Shown here: positions 24,723 through 32,947 of the stretch, piece after piece | Numbering within the stretch: position 1 is the first letter of the stretch | Layout: every line of letters starts with the position of its first letter | NCBI GenBank assembly: GCA_006226225.1 | Contig: SBHI01000063.1 | Span: forward strand, 1 to 37,502 | Direction: 5' to 3' | Length of the DNA: 37,502 nt | Origin: Alphaproteobacteria bacterium | GTDB taxonomy: Bacteria; Pseudomonadota; Alphaproteobacteria; Micavibrionales; CSBR16-224 | Translations under genes and position numbers: made by a program | The notes under the pieces: generated by a model | Seen by the model: only the letters and a program-made list of their open reading frames with translations | Databases searched by the model: none | Told to the model about the DNA's origin: nothing

Positions 24723-25427
24723 ATGTCCGGTAATCTGAATATTTTAGCTGTCGATACCGCAACGCGCGGCATGGCGGTTTCCGTCTTCCGTGACGGCGAA
24801 GCCGTGGTCACACGCGTGTCCGCTGACATGCGGGATCAGGCAAAAAGCCTGCTGCCCTCCGTCATGGACGCGCTGAAAGAGGCGGAACTTGGCTTTGCCG
24901 ATTTGAACGCTTTGGCAGCCGCGACAGGGCCGGGCAGTTTTACCGGTATTCGTGTCGGTCTTGCCGCCATGCAAGGGATTGCGCTTGCTTCGGGCCTGCC
25001 TCTGGCAGGGTTTGACAATTTTTCTTTATATGCCCTGCGGGTTGCGGCTGATACGGAAACAGACAAGCTTGTTTTGCTGGAAAGTCACCGCAAGGAATGT
25101 TTTTGCCAGCTGTTTGATCAAAACGGTGAAAAGAAAGATGATCCGTTTCAGGAAGATGCGGCGGGCATTATGACGCGTTTTGCGGAAAAAGAGGATCTAT
25201 TGCTGACAGGAAATGCCGTGCCGGTATTACGGGAGCTGGCAGCCGCAGGCTATCAAGCGCCGGATATCCCGGAGGATTTTGCAGCGGAGAATTCGTCTGT
25301 GCTTCTGGGGCGGATGCTGGCGGATGCGGCGGCAAAAGATATGAAGGATTTGGTGCGGCACTATCCGGCAAAGCCGTTTTACATTCGTCCGCCCGATGTG
25401 ACTTTCCCAAAAGAAAACGCACCGTAA
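24723..25427 (+). CDS. tsaB: tRNA threonylcarbamoyladenosine biosynthesis protein TsaB
   Basis: The 234-residue protein is an ASKHA-fold partner of TsaD in making t6A37 on ANN-decoding tRNAs. The start NILAVDTATRGMAVSVF and the central block LAAATGPGSFTGIRVGLAAMQGIAL are diagnostic. It lacks the metal-binding His pair of TsaD, as expected for TsaB. Length fits the family. It is the second gene after rutE; rimI, often next to tsaB, is absent because a terminator follows at once. The TAA stop sits inside the terminator hairpin. Confidence 0.94.
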   Translation: MSGNLNILAVDTATRGMAVSVFRDGEAVVTRVSADMRDQAKSLLPSVMDALKEAELGFADLNALAAATGPGSFTGIRVGLAAMQGIALASGLPLAGFDNFSLYALRVAADTETDKLVLLESHRKECFCQLFDQNGEKKDDPFQEDAAGIMTRFAEKEDLLLTGNAVPVLRELAAAGYQAPDIPEDFAAENSSVLLGRMLADAAAKDMKDLVRHYPAKPFYIRPPDVTFPKENAP

Positions 25428-25436
25428 AACGGTGCG
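25418..25436 (+). terminator. Terminator overlapping the tsaB stop codon
   Basis: An 8-bp stem (CGCACCGT with ACGGTGCG) and AAA loop span the last codons of tsaB. The stop TAA covers the last stem base and the first loop bases. CTTCTTAAAA follows, a weak T tract, so efficiency may be moderate. Confidence 0.6.
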
Positions 25437-25471
25437 CTTCTTAAAAACAGTCTTTACCTTATAGATAAGGC

Positions 25472-26560
25472 TTAACCCATATTGCTGTCATATGTTTTGA
25501 TGACAAGAATCTGGCCACCTTCGGAGCTTTTGTGCAGCTGTCCGTAAGGTTGCGGCGTTGTGTCGGCAAAAGTATCCAGCAATTGTGCCAGCGCCTCTTC
25601 AAAAGAACCGCTGAAAACATGCTCTGCATCAATACGGTAATCGTAATCGGTGGTCCAGTACAGCTTCACGCCTGCTTCCGTTGCCCATGAGGTGACGGCA
25701 TCACGCAGAGTTTGGCCGGGTTTGACACTCCATTGCGGCGCAGCGGCAACAACCGGTGCACTGCTCATGGTGTCGGATTCTGCGGCCATGCTTTTTTCAA
25801 TTTCCGTTTGCGGCTTGGTGCTTTGCGCGGTGACCGGTGCCGTCATGCTTGTAACGGGTGCGTCAAAAGCGGCATGGTCTTCACCGCCGGATACCGGTGC
25901 AGGGGCTGTTGCGCCGCCGTCATATTTACCGATAATCACCATATCGCGGTGCATGCGTGCGTACAGTCCGGCAGCGGCCAGTGTGTTACTCAGCACTTCC
26001 GGCCAAGGCGCGCCGCCCTGCCAGGAAACGGGTGCGCCCAGATCAACGCCCGGCTCAAAGGCAAAAGCCTGTGAGGACGGAATAATCTGGCGGATCGCCA
26101 TAACCAGCGGAATGTCGCTGCCGAAACCCTGTGCCATTTCAGCGTTTTCAACATAGAGGACAGGTGCTGCGGCAGGTGCCGTCGCAGCGGCTTGCGGCTC
26201 GTCGCTGACGATTTGTGAAATCAGGTCGCCATTGCTTTGTGCGGAATCTTCAGGATAGCTTTCCATACCGCTCAGGCTACCCAGTGTTTCGGATGTGACG
26301 GGGGCAGGTAAAGCTTCATCAACCATGGTGGCATCATCCATCAGCTCTGCGGTCGGTGCGGCACCGTTGCCTTCACCATGCCAGTGAATTTCCGGCTCCA
26401 TATAAGTCCCTTCACCCGGGAAGACGGTTGCTTCGGACTTGGCGGGGCCCTGCCATTTAAATCCGGCAACGGCATCGCCAGGCATCGCGCTGACACCGAC
26501 CACGGCGGCAACGGAGCACGCCATCAATTTCATGAACAAAGGCTGTTTTTTGACTGACAT
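25472..26560 (-). CDS. Exported TcpQ/PilL-like protein with two related domains
   Basis: The start (Met of MSVKKQPLFMKLM) has GAGG 8 bases upstream and gives 362 residues; the longer frame to 26656 adds no signal-like sequence. A signal peptide ends near DAVAG. A low-complexity Ala/Pro/Glu linker follows, then a domain at about 145-213 (PLVMAIRQIIPSSQAFAF...VSWQGGAPWPEVLSNTLAAAGL...VIIGKY), a second linker, and a C-terminal domain at about 276-358 (WSVKPGQTLRDAVTSWATEAGVKLYW...FSGSFEEALAQLLDTF...ILVIKTY). The second matches the TcpQ C-terminal pattern of secretin-partner proteins of type IVb pili; the first looks like a diverged copy. It probably works with the pilus-like operon at 1-7762. 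Confidence 0.75.
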   Translation of the reverse strand: MSVKKQPLFMKLMACSVAAVVGVSAMPGDAVAGFKWQGPAKSEATVFPGEGTYMEPEIHWHGEGNGAAPTAELMDDATMVDEALPAPVTSETLGSLSGMESYPEDSAQSNGDLISQIVSDEPQAAATAPAAAPVLYVENAEMAQGFGSDIPLVMAIRQIIPSSQAFAFEPGVDLGAPVSWQGGAPWPEVLSNTLAAAGLYARMHRDMVIIGKYDGGATAPAPVSGGEDHAAFDAPVTSMTAPVTAQSTKPQTEIEKSMAAESDTMSSAPVVAAAPQWSVKPGQTLRDAVTSWATEAGVKLYWTTDYDYRIDAEHVFSGSFEEALAQLLDTFADTTPQPYGQLHKSSEGGQILVIKTYDSNMG

Positions 26561-26657
26561 GGTTTTCCTCATTTCCAAAAATAAAAACTGTTCCATTAGC
26601 ATAAAAGCAAAAAAATCACTTTTCTTCAATCCCCTTACGCAAAGAAAACAGTGCAAT

Positions 26658-26678
26658 GTCCCATTATTTGAACGGGAC
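26658..26678 (-). terminator. Probable terminator of the GGDEF gene
   Basis: On the minus strand GTCCCGTT and AATGGGAC form an 8-bp stem (one G-U pair) with a CAAAT loop just after the GGDEF stop, then ATTGCACTGTTTTCTTT. The stem is weaker when read from the other strand. It separates the GGDEF gene from the TcpQ-like gene, which may therefore have its own promoter. The rest of the 125-bp gap is AT-rich. Confidence 0.42.
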
Positions 26679-26685
26679 GGCGCGG

Positions 26686-27705
26686 TTACTTCTCGGGATA
26701 GGCGGCGGCAACCTGATTACGGCCGTTTTGTTTGGCGGTGTAAAGCGCCGAATCCGCACGGGAAATCAGGGATTCGACCGTTTCACCGGGCTGCAGTTCG
26801 GCAACGCCGACGGAAAGCGTAATTTTTCCCAGATTCTGGTTGCTGGTTCGATTGATCACTTCACGGCTTTCCACGGATTTGCGCAGAGCATCACCGACAA
26901 CAATACCGGCTTTCAAAGGTGTTTCGGGCAGAATGATCGCAAACTCTTCGCCGCCATAGCGTGCGGCACGGTCACGGCCTTTGACGCCGTCAATCAGACA
27001 GCGTGCGACAAGGCGCAGTACCTGGTCACCGATCTGGTGGCCGAAATTGTCGTTAAAGGGTTTGAAATGGTCGATATCCAGCATCATCAGCACCAGTGAT
27101 TTGCCTTCTTCTTCCGCGCGCATCACAGCTTCCTTCAGATAAATATCAAAGGCGCGGCGGTTTGACAGCCCTGTCAGGCCATCGGTCATGGCTTCATGGC
27201 GGACGGTATCGAGATTCTCTTTCAGGGCGTTGACCTGATTGGAGGAGGTATCAAGCTGCTCTTCCAGCGACTTGTTATATTCCACCATCTTTTTCGTGTC
27301 TTCCGCCAGTGACAGAATGACCTGCTCCAGATCTTCAATGCTTTTTGCCTCTTTCATATGATCGGTCATATCGGAAAGAGAGGAGCCGTAATCGGTTGTG
27401 GCATCCTGCATGCCGCCGACGGCTTCGGAGACTTCCATCAGGGCTTTTTGCAGGTTGTCATTGATTTTGCGCATGGCATCGTCAACGGAAACGCGCGCAA
27501 TGAATTTTTTATGAACCTCCATGCAAAAAGCTTCATCGATCTTTTCTTCATGGCGGTCAATCGCACTGCAGATTTCCGGGTCGCCGTCATAATAACGGTA
27601 CCAAAGCTCGAACATCTCCGGCGAAGGGCGCAGACCTTCTTTGCTGACCCTTTCCCATGCCGCGGCACCGGGATCGTGAATTTTTGTCGGTGATTGTTCT
27701 TCCAT
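26686..27705 (-). CDS. Diguanylate cyclase with helical N-terminal region
   Basis: The 339-residue soluble protein makes cyclic di-GMP. The C-terminal GGDEF domain (about 170-335) has an intact active site: DGLTGLSNRRAFD, MLDIDHFKPFNDNFGHQIGD and RYGGEEF (251-255). The inhibitory RxxD site is K242-x-x-D245, so product inhibition may be lost. Residues 1-165 are helical, including FELWYRYYDGDPE near residue 32 and a coiled coil (about 120-160); this resembles the uncharacterised N-terminus of several alphaproteobacterial cyclases. No membrane segment is seen. It lies upstream of the TcpQ-like gene and downstream of the LOG gene on the same strand. No clear Shine-Dalgarno sequence precedes the start. 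Confidence 0.93.
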   Translation of the reverse strand: MEEQSPTKIHDPGAAAWERVSKEGLRPSPEMFELWYRYYDGDPEICSAIDRHEEKIDEAFCMEVHKKFIARVSVDDAMRKINDNLQKALMEVSEAVGGMQDATTDYGSSLSDMTDHMKEAKSIEDLEQVILSLAEDTKKMVEYNKSLEEQLDTSSNQVNALKENLDTVRHEAMTDGLTGLSNRRAFDIYLKEAVMRAEEEGKSLVLMMLDIDHFKPFNDNFGHQIGDQVLRLVARCLIDGVKGRDRAARYGGEEFAIILPETPLKAGIVVGDALRKSVESREVINRTSNQNLGKITLSVGVAELQPGETVESLISRADSALYTAKQNGRNQVAAAYPEK

Positions 27706-27792
27706 AGGTTTTAAATCAATGTGTTTTATGCATTCTTACCGCTCTGCCGTACATATAGTATATACGCACAGAATCATACTATACCATTCAGA

Positions 27793-28368
27793 TTATTTCT
27801 CCAACAAAAAGGAGGCCTTTCCGTAATGAGCAATAACGGCATCCATCGAATCCATGGCGATAAAGCCGCGGTCTTTTTCCTGTGCGAAACCTTCGCTGAT
27901 GATTTTGTCGGCCAATGCGACAAAGGGGTCCCAGTATCCTGTGGTATTCAGCAGCACAACATCCTTGTTATGCAGGCCAAGCATCTTCCATGTCAGGATT
28001 TCAAATGTTTCATCCATTGTGCCGAAACCGCCGGGCAGTACCAGAAAACCGTCCGAGCGTTTTTCCATTAGTGCTTTGCGGTCATGCATGCTTTCCACGA
28101 CAACCAGTTCGGTCAGATGCATATGTTTGGGTTCTTTTTTCTGCAGATGTCCGGGAATGATGCCGATCACATTACCGCCATGTTCCAGCGCAGCGTCTGC
28201 GACAATGCCCATCAGCCCGACACGTCCGCCGCCATAGACGACATCAATGCCGTTCTGCGCCAGCACCTTGCCGCATTCATAAGCCGCGTCTTTGTAAATA
28301 TCACTCACATTGGAGGAGGCACCGCAATAAACGCAAACGGTGCGATTTTGTTGTTTTGTTATTGCCAT
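27793..28368 (-). CDS. LOG-family protein (TIGR00730 type)
   Basis: The 191-residue Rossmann-fold protein has the LOG signature PGGFGTMDETFE (112-123), the preceding MHDRKALME motif (R97, K98), and VCVYCGASSN plus VYGGGRVGLMG at the N-terminus. Characterised members are cytokinin riboside 5'-monophosphate phosphoribohydrolases, or more generally hydrolyse the N-glycosidic bond of nucleoside monophosphates. The bacterial role is likely nucleotide salvage or clean-up. It is divergent from psd; the 78-bp gap between them contains a short TCTCG/CGAGA inverted repeat and no clear promoter. The next minus-strand gene, the GGDEF gene, follows after 87 bp. Confidence 0.92.
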   Translation of the reverse strand: MAITKQQNRTVCVYCGASSNVSDIYKDAAYECGKVLAQNGIDVVYGGGRVGLMGIVADAALEHGGNVIGIIPGHLQKKEPKHMHLTELVVVESMHDRKALMEKRSDGFLVLPGGFGTMDETFEILTWKMLGLHNKDVVLLNTTGYWDPFVALADKIISEGFAQEKDRGFIAMDSMDAVIAHYGKASFLLEK

Positions 28369-28446
28369 TTTTACCGTGATTGAGTAAGTATTGTTCTCGT
28401 TTCAAGCGAGACAAAATGGCATAAATTAGGCGCGGGGGTCAAGGCT

Positions 28447-29280
28447 TTGCGTAGCAAAACAGACGAAAAAGACGAAAAAAACGACGAAACAGAGGCAAAA
28501 CCGCAGGAAACGCGGGACTCGCTGCCGGACTGGCTAAAAGCTGTGAAATCAGTGGTTTGTCAGGCGGCAAAAACGCTTGTCGTGCCTGTGCATCCGGCGG
28601 GCTGGCCGTTTATCGCAGGCTTTGCTATCGTCTCGGTACTGCTGGCACTGTTGTCCGAATTTCTCGGCTTTGCGGGGCTGGTGCTGACGCTGTGGTGCGT
28701 TTATTTCTTCCGCGATCCCGTACGGGTCACACCGTCACGCGAGGGGCTTGTCATCAGCCCGGCAGACGGTATTGTACAGGCAATCGGTAAGGCTGAATTG
28801 CCGGCGGAAATCGACAGCGACGGCTACGAAGATGATCCTTTGTTCAAAGCGAAAACTTTGACGCGCATCAGTGTTTTCCTGAATGTTTTTGATGTGCATG
28901 TGAACCGTGTGCCTGCCGATGGCGAAGTGACGCAGGTGCTGTATCATCCGGGGAAATTCCTGAATGCCGCACTGGATAAAGCCAGTCTGGAAAACGAACG
29001 CGCCACGGTGGTAATGAAACTCGCCTCCAAGGACAGTTCCATCGCTTTTGTACAGATCGCCGGACTCGTAGCGCGGCGTATTTTATGTGATGCTAAAAAA
29101 GGCACGGCATACAAAGCAGGCGAGCGCTTCGGTATTATCCGTTTCGGCAGCCGGATGGATATTTATCTGCCGCCGCGCACGATGCCGTTGGTGACCGTCG
29201 GCCAACACATGATCGGCGGCGAAACCGTTCTGGCCGATTTACAATCCAGTGAAAAAACCCGTGAGGGGGAGATCCGCTAG
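28447..29280 (+). CDS. psd: Phosphatidylserine decarboxylase
   Basis: The enzyme makes phosphatidylethanolamine from phosphatidylserine at the inner membrane. It is 277 residues if the TTG at 28447 is used. Conserved parts include HPAGWPFIAGF with two close membrane helices (about 52-88), YFFRDPVRVTP, PADG (D107), FDVHVNR (H151) and the self-cleavage site RFGSRMD, where G234-S235 would be cut to form the pyruvoyl group. The N-terminal 32 residues are charged and low-complexity; typical relatives are 215-235 residues, so a GTG near codon 33 is an alternative start. It is the first gene of a five-gene operon, with pssA next after 1 bp. Confidence 0.95.
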   Translation: MRSKTDEKDEKNDETEAKPQETRDSLPDWLKAVKSVVCQAAKTLVVPVHPAGWPFIAGFAIVSVLLALLSEFLGFAGLVLTLWCVYFFRDPVRVTPSREGLVISPADGIVQAIGKAELPAEIDSDGYEDDPLFKAKTLTRISVFLNVFDVHVNRVPADGEVTQVLYHPGKFLNAALDKASLENERATVVMKLASKDSSIAFVQIAGLVARRILCDAKKGTAYKAGERFGIIRFGSRMDIYLPPRTMPLVTVGQHMIGGETVLADLQSSEKTREGEIR

Positions 29281-29281
29281 A

Positions 29282-30115
29282 ATGGCGATACGCAAGCGCA
29301 AAACGGCTCAGGAAAAAGGAGCGAAAGGCGCAAAGATGACGTCTTTCCACCGCCTTGTTCCCAATATGATTACCATTGCCGCACTTTGCGCGGGCATGTC
29401 GGCGATGCAGTTTGCCATTGCCGGACGTTTTGAAGCCGCCGTGTTGGCGATTGTCATCGCGGCATTTCTGGATGCGTTTGACGGTGCGGCAGCGCGGCTT
29501 TTGAAAGCGCAAAGCGCGCTGGGGGCCGAGCTCGACTCACTGTCGGATTTCCTGTGTTTCGGTGTGGCACCGGCAATGGTGCTGCATTCATGGTCACTGC
29601 ATTTTGCCGGACGTCTCGGCTGGGTGATTGCGCTGGCCTTTGCCATTGCGGTCGCGTTACGGCTTGCCCGTTTCAATGCTGCCGGTAAGGAAAATCCCGA
29701 TGCCAATCACAGCTTTTTCTGCGGCGTGCCGTCTCCGACGGGGGCGGGAATGTCCTTGCTGCCGCTGATCATTCATTTCCAGATGGAAAAGCCCGCTGCG
29801 GGAGAGATCGGCATGATGCAGCATCCCGAAGTCGTGGGTGTGTGGATGTTGCTGTTTGCGTGGCTGATGGTCAGCCATGTGCCGACCTTTTCAACCAAGC
29901 AAATCCGCCTGCCGCCCAAGTTTGTTATTCCGGCGCTGGGGGCGTTTGGTCTTCTGGTGGCCGGACTGATTAATGCGCCTTGGCCGACATTGGCGGCAAT
30001 GGGAATCGCCTATGGTGCGACAATACCGCTGGCGGTCTGGACAGCTCACCGCAAACAGAAAAAAGCGGCGGCATCCGCTGACCACGGTACAGAAGAAGGA
30101 AAAACGGATTCATGA
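29282..30115 (+). CDS. pssA: CDP-diacylglycerol-serine O-phosphatidyltransferase
   Basis: The 277-residue membrane enzyme makes phosphatidylserine, the substrate of Psd, from CDP-diacylglycerol and serine. The CDP-alcohol phosphotransferase motif is complete: DG (67-68), AR (71-72), G81, D85 and D89. About seven or eight hydrophobic segments follow. The start is the ATG one base after the psd stop, with GAGGGGGAGA 9 bases upstream; the longer frame is not needed. The C-terminus is Lys-rich. Its TGA overlaps the ATG of the Nudix gene. Psd and PssA in tandem form the full PE branch. Confidence 0.95.
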   Translation: MAIRKRKTAQEKGAKGAKMTSFHRLVPNMITIAALCAGMSAMQFAIAGRFEAAVLAIVIAAFLDAFDGAAARLLKAQSALGAELDSLSDFLCFGVAPAMVLHSWSLHFAGRLGWVIALAFAIAVALRLARFNAAGKENPDANHSFFCGVPSPTGAGMSLLPLIIHFQMEKPAAGEIGMMQHPEVVGVWMLLFAWLMVSHVPTFSTKQIRLPPKFVIPALGAFGLLVAGLINAPWPTLAAMGIAYGATIPLAVWTAHRKQKKAAASADHGTEEGKTDS

Positions 30116-30753
30116 CATTGCACCAGTCCGAAGTTGAGGAGTTGCAAAACAGCGATGTACGCATCAGTGGACGGGAGCGTCTGCATGACGGCTACCGCAA
30201 GATTGACCGTTACAGCTTTACGCACCGTGCCATGAATCCTGATGCCGATGAATGGCTGCCGGTAATGAAGCGTGAAATGTGCCGCATGTCAGAGGCCTCT
30301 GTGGTGCTGCTTTATCATCCGGAATCGGACAGCGTGCTGTTAAGCCGCCAGTTCCGTCTGGGCGCGGTTTTGCGCAACGAGGATGATCCCTTTATGATCG
30401 AATGTGCGGCGGGATGTGTCGATGATAATGAAACACCCGAACAGGCAGCGCGGCGCGAAAGCTTTGAAGAAACAGGATCGGAGATTGTCGATCTGGAATA
30501 TATCGGCCATTCTTTTCCCAGTGCGGGATCAACAGATGAGGAATGTTATTTCTATTGCGCACGTATTGCGGAAATTCCTGCACAGCGCTATCACGGTCTT
30601 GCCGAAGAAGGGGAGGAAATCGAAACCTTCACTGTGAAACCCGCCGAAATTGCTGCACTTCTTGATGAAGATCAAGTGCACAATTCCAATGCGCTGATTT
30701 TATTGAACTGGTTTTTGCGCCACCATGCGCGCCTTCAGGAAAAATGGGGTTAA
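30112..30753 (+). CDS. Nudix hydrolase, ADP-ribose pyrophosphatase-like
   Basis: The 213-residue protein carries a Nudix box at 101-123, GCVDDNETPEQAARRESFEETGS by position, with the catalytic Glu pair in REsfEE intact; two usually aliphatic positions are Ser. An upstream FMIECAAG segment and a preceding VVLLYHPESDSVLLSRQFR strand pattern fit the ADP-ribose/GDP-mannose pyrophosphatase (NudF/NudK) group. The precise nucleotide substrate cannot be told. The ATG overlaps the pssA stop (ATGA), so translation is coupled to lipid genes. sseA follows after 20 bp. Confidence 0.9.
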   Translation: MTLHQSEVEELQNSDVRISGRERLHDGYRKIDRYSFTHRAMNPDADEWLPVMKREMCRMSEASVVLLYHPESDSVLLSRQFRLGAVLRNEDDPFMIECAAGCVDDNETPEQAARRESFEETGSEIVDLEYIGHSFPSAGSTDEECYFYCARIAEIPAQRYHGLAEEGEEIETFTVKPAEIAALLDEDQVHNSNALILLNWFLRHHARLQEKWG

Positions 30754-30773
30754 GATAAACAACGGAGAATACG

Positions 30774-31601
30774 ATGGATGCGCTGATTACAACAGAGGAA
30801 CTGGCCGCAATTCTGGATAATCCGGAGGTAAAACTACTGGACGGCACCTATATTCTGTCCGGCGCAGCGCAACCTGAAACCGCGCATCTTAGAATCGGAA
30901 ATGCCGTTCCGTTCGATATTGACGACATCGCAGACCCCGCTGCGGAATATGCGCATACAATGCCGGATGCGGCGCTTTTTGCGAAAAAACTCGGCGCGCT
31001 CGGTATCACGGAAACAGACCATATTATTGTCTATGCACAGATGAATACCGGCTTGGCGGCCTGCCGCGTCTGGTGGATGCTGCGGGCTTTTGGTCATGAA
31101 AATGTGCAAATTCTTGACGGCGGGCTGGCGAAATGGCTGCGCGAAGGGCGCACGGTCTCTGTCGGCCCTGCACAGCCCGAACCGGTGGAATATAAAGCCG
31201 TTTTTCATCCTGAGCTTGTTTATGATGCGGCAAAAATCGAAGGTTGTTTGCAGGAAAAAGACACGGTTCTCATTGATGCCCGCGACAATCTGCGTTTTGT
31301 CGAACACGGACGGATCCCCGGCTCTGTGAATTTGCCGTTTATGTCGTTTCTTGCGGAAGACGGATGTTTCCTTCCGCTGGAGACCTGCCGCAAGATGTTT
31401 GCGGATGCGGGTGTTCTGAATGTGAAAAACATTGTTGCGACTTGCGGCAGCGGTGTAACGGCATGTGTTTTGGCTTTTTTGCTGTTCCGGATGGGGCGCA
31501 AGGATGTGGCGGTGTATGACGGGTCGTGGACGGAGTGGGGCGCTTGCGCCCATTTGCCCAAGGAAAAGGGCGCGACAACAAGGGGAGCCGCGACAGCATG
31601 A
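30774..31601 (+). CDS. sseA: 3-mercaptopyruvate sulfurtransferase
   Basis: The 275-residue protein has two rhodanese domains. The N-terminal one is inactive (the expected Cys loop reads YAQMNTG) and the C-terminal one carries CGSGVTA (Cys224), the loop typical of mercaptopyruvate rather than thiosulfate sulfurtransferases. It transfers sulfur from 3-mercaptopyruvate to thiols or cyanide and can release sulfide. ACGGAG lies 7 bases before the ATG. Its stop overlaps the metC start (ATGA). Pairing with metC suggests a sulfur amino-acid role. Confidence 0.93.
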   Translation: MDALITTEELAAILDNPEVKLLDGTYILSGAAQPETAHLRIGNAVPFDIDDIADPAAEYAHTMPDAALFAKKLGALGITETDHIIVYAQMNTGLAACRVWWMLRAFGHENVQILDGGLAKWLREGRTVSVGPAQPEPVEYKAVFHPELVYDAAKIEGCLQEKDTVLIDARDNLRFVEHGRIPGSVNLPFMSFLAEDGCFLPLETCRKMFADAGVLNVKNIVATCGSGVTACVLAFLLFRMGRKDVAVYDGSWTEWGACAHLPKEKGATTRGAATA

Positions 31602-32770
31602 GTGAAAAACCGACGGATAAACATGCCAAAACGCTTTTGGCGCATTTGGGGTCACAGCCGTTGCGCTATGACGGTGTTGTTAATACGCCGGTGCACCGTG
31701 CCTCGACCTTTGTGATCGATACTTACGAGCATTTTCTGAACTGTTTTGAGGCGCCTTACCGTTACGGGCGGGAAAGCACGCCGTCCTCAACGGCGTTTGA
31801 ACAGGCAATTGCTGCGCTGGACGGTGCGGCAGGCTGTGTCGTGACCTCATCGGGGCTGGCGGCAATTAACGGTGCCATTATGGCCTTTGTCACAGCGGGT
31901 GATCATATTCTGCTGCCGGATAATTTTTACGGTTTTGCCCGCGACTTCTGCAACCGCACGATGGCGCGCTTCGGGATCGAAGTTGAATATTACGATCCGA
32001 TGATTGGCGCAGAGATCGAAAAACAGGTGAAAAAGAATACGAAAATCCTGTATCTGGAATCGCCGGGTTCTTTAAGCTACGAGGTGCAGGATATCGGTGC
32101 TTTTGTCGCCGTCGCCAAAAAACATGACCTGATTACGATCATTGATAACAGCTGGGGAACGCCGCTGCATCTGAGGCCGCTGGAACTGGGGATTGATATC
32201 TCCATCATGTCGGCAACGAAATATATTTCCGGCCATTCCGATATGATGCTGGGTGTGATTTCCTGTAATGAGAAAACCTTTAAACCGACGCGCGACACCA
32301 TCCGCCAGCTCGGCAATTGTGCGGGCTCCGAGGAGCTTTATCTCGGTCTGCGCGGCTTGCGCACGCTGGATGTACGCATGGATCGTCACCGTGAAAGCGG
32401 TCTGGTACTGGCAAAATGGTTGTCAGGCCATGATGCCGTGAAAAAGGTGCTGCATCCGGCGTTGCCGGAATCGCCCGGTCATGAAAACTGGAAGAAATAT
32501 TTCAAAGGCACCTCCGGCGTTTTCGCCATTGTGCTGAAGGAAACCGACCGCACGAAAATCGCGGCAATGCTGGACGGCATGGATATTTTCAAAATGGGTT
32601 TCAGCTGGGGCGGTTATGAATCGCTGCTGTTCCCCGAACAGCTGAATGCCGCACGCATCACCAAACCCTGGGAGGGGGATGGTTTTCTGCTGCGTATCCA
32701 TCCCGGTCTTGAGGATGTCGAGGATCTGCAGGCTGATCTGGAAAGCGGTCTGGAACGTCTTGCCGCCTAA
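31598..32770 (+). CDS. metC: Cystathionine beta-lyase
   Basis: The 390-residue PLP enzyme of the Cys/Met metabolism family splits cystathionine into homocysteine, pyruvate and ammonia. Key parts are visible: YRYGRESTPSSTAFEQAIAALDGA, SSGLAAI, ESPGSLSYEVQDI, DNSWGTPLHL, and the PLP lysine K208 in SATKYISGHSD. The SLSYEVQD and GMDIFKMGFSWGGYESL features favour MetC over MetB or a gamma-lyase. The start is the ATG overlapping the sseA stop, with AGGGGAG 10 bases upstream. It ends the psd-pssA-nudix-sseA-metC operon; no strong hairpin follows. Confidence 0.93.
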   Translation: MSEKPTDKHAKTLLAHLGSQPLRYDGVVNTPVHRASTFVIDTYEHFLNCFEAPYRYGRESTPSSTAFEQAIAALDGAAGCVVTSSGLAAINGAIMAFVTAGDHILLPDNFYGFARDFCNRTMARFGIEVEYYDPMIGAEIEKQVKKNTKILYLESPGSLSYEVQDIGAFVAVAKKHDLITIIDNSWGTPLHLRPLELGIDISIMSATKYISGHSDMMLGVISCNEKTFKPTRDTIRQLGNCAGSEELYLGLRGLRTLDVRMDRHRESGLVLAKWLSGHDAVKKVLHPALPESPGHENWKKYFKGTSGVFAIVLKETDRTKIAAMLDGMDIFKMGFSWGGYESLLFPEQLNAARITKPWEGDGFLLRIHPGLEDVEDLQADLESGLERLAA

Positions 32771-32784
32771 GGCTGCATAAAGGC

Positions 32785-32812
32785 TTGCAATTTTATGCGG
32801 GATTGCTATAAA
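32785..32812 (+). promoter_or_regulatory. Promoter of tRNA-Gly
   Basis: TTGCAA is followed after 16 bases by TATAAA, with an extended-type TGC just before the -10. Transcription would start near 32819, about 17 nt before the tRNA. The spacing and boxes equal those before the rutE-like gene. Confidence 0.6.
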
Positions 32813-32835
32813 TATGTCCTGATTACAGCATCGAT

Positions 32836-32909
32836 GCGGGTGTAGCTTAATGGTAAAGCCCTAGCCTTCCAAGCTAGTTACGTGGGTTCGATTCCCATCA
32901 CCCGCTCCA
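32836..32909 (+). tRNA. tRNA-Gly (anticodon UCC)
   Basis: The 74-nt gene folds into a full cloverleaf. The acceptor stem GCGGGTG pairs with CACCCGC, the D stem is GCTT/AAGC around AATGGTA, the anticodon stem CTAGC/GCTAG encloses CTTCCAA with anticodon TCC at 32868-32870, and the T arm contains GGTTCGATTCC. The 3' CCA is encoded (32907-32909). It would read GGA and probably other GGN codons. It is transcribed on its own promoter, downstream of metC. Confidence 0.97.
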
Positions 32910-32947
32910 CTTTCCCGCAAAATCTTTTCAAAACAGGGGATGTTTCC

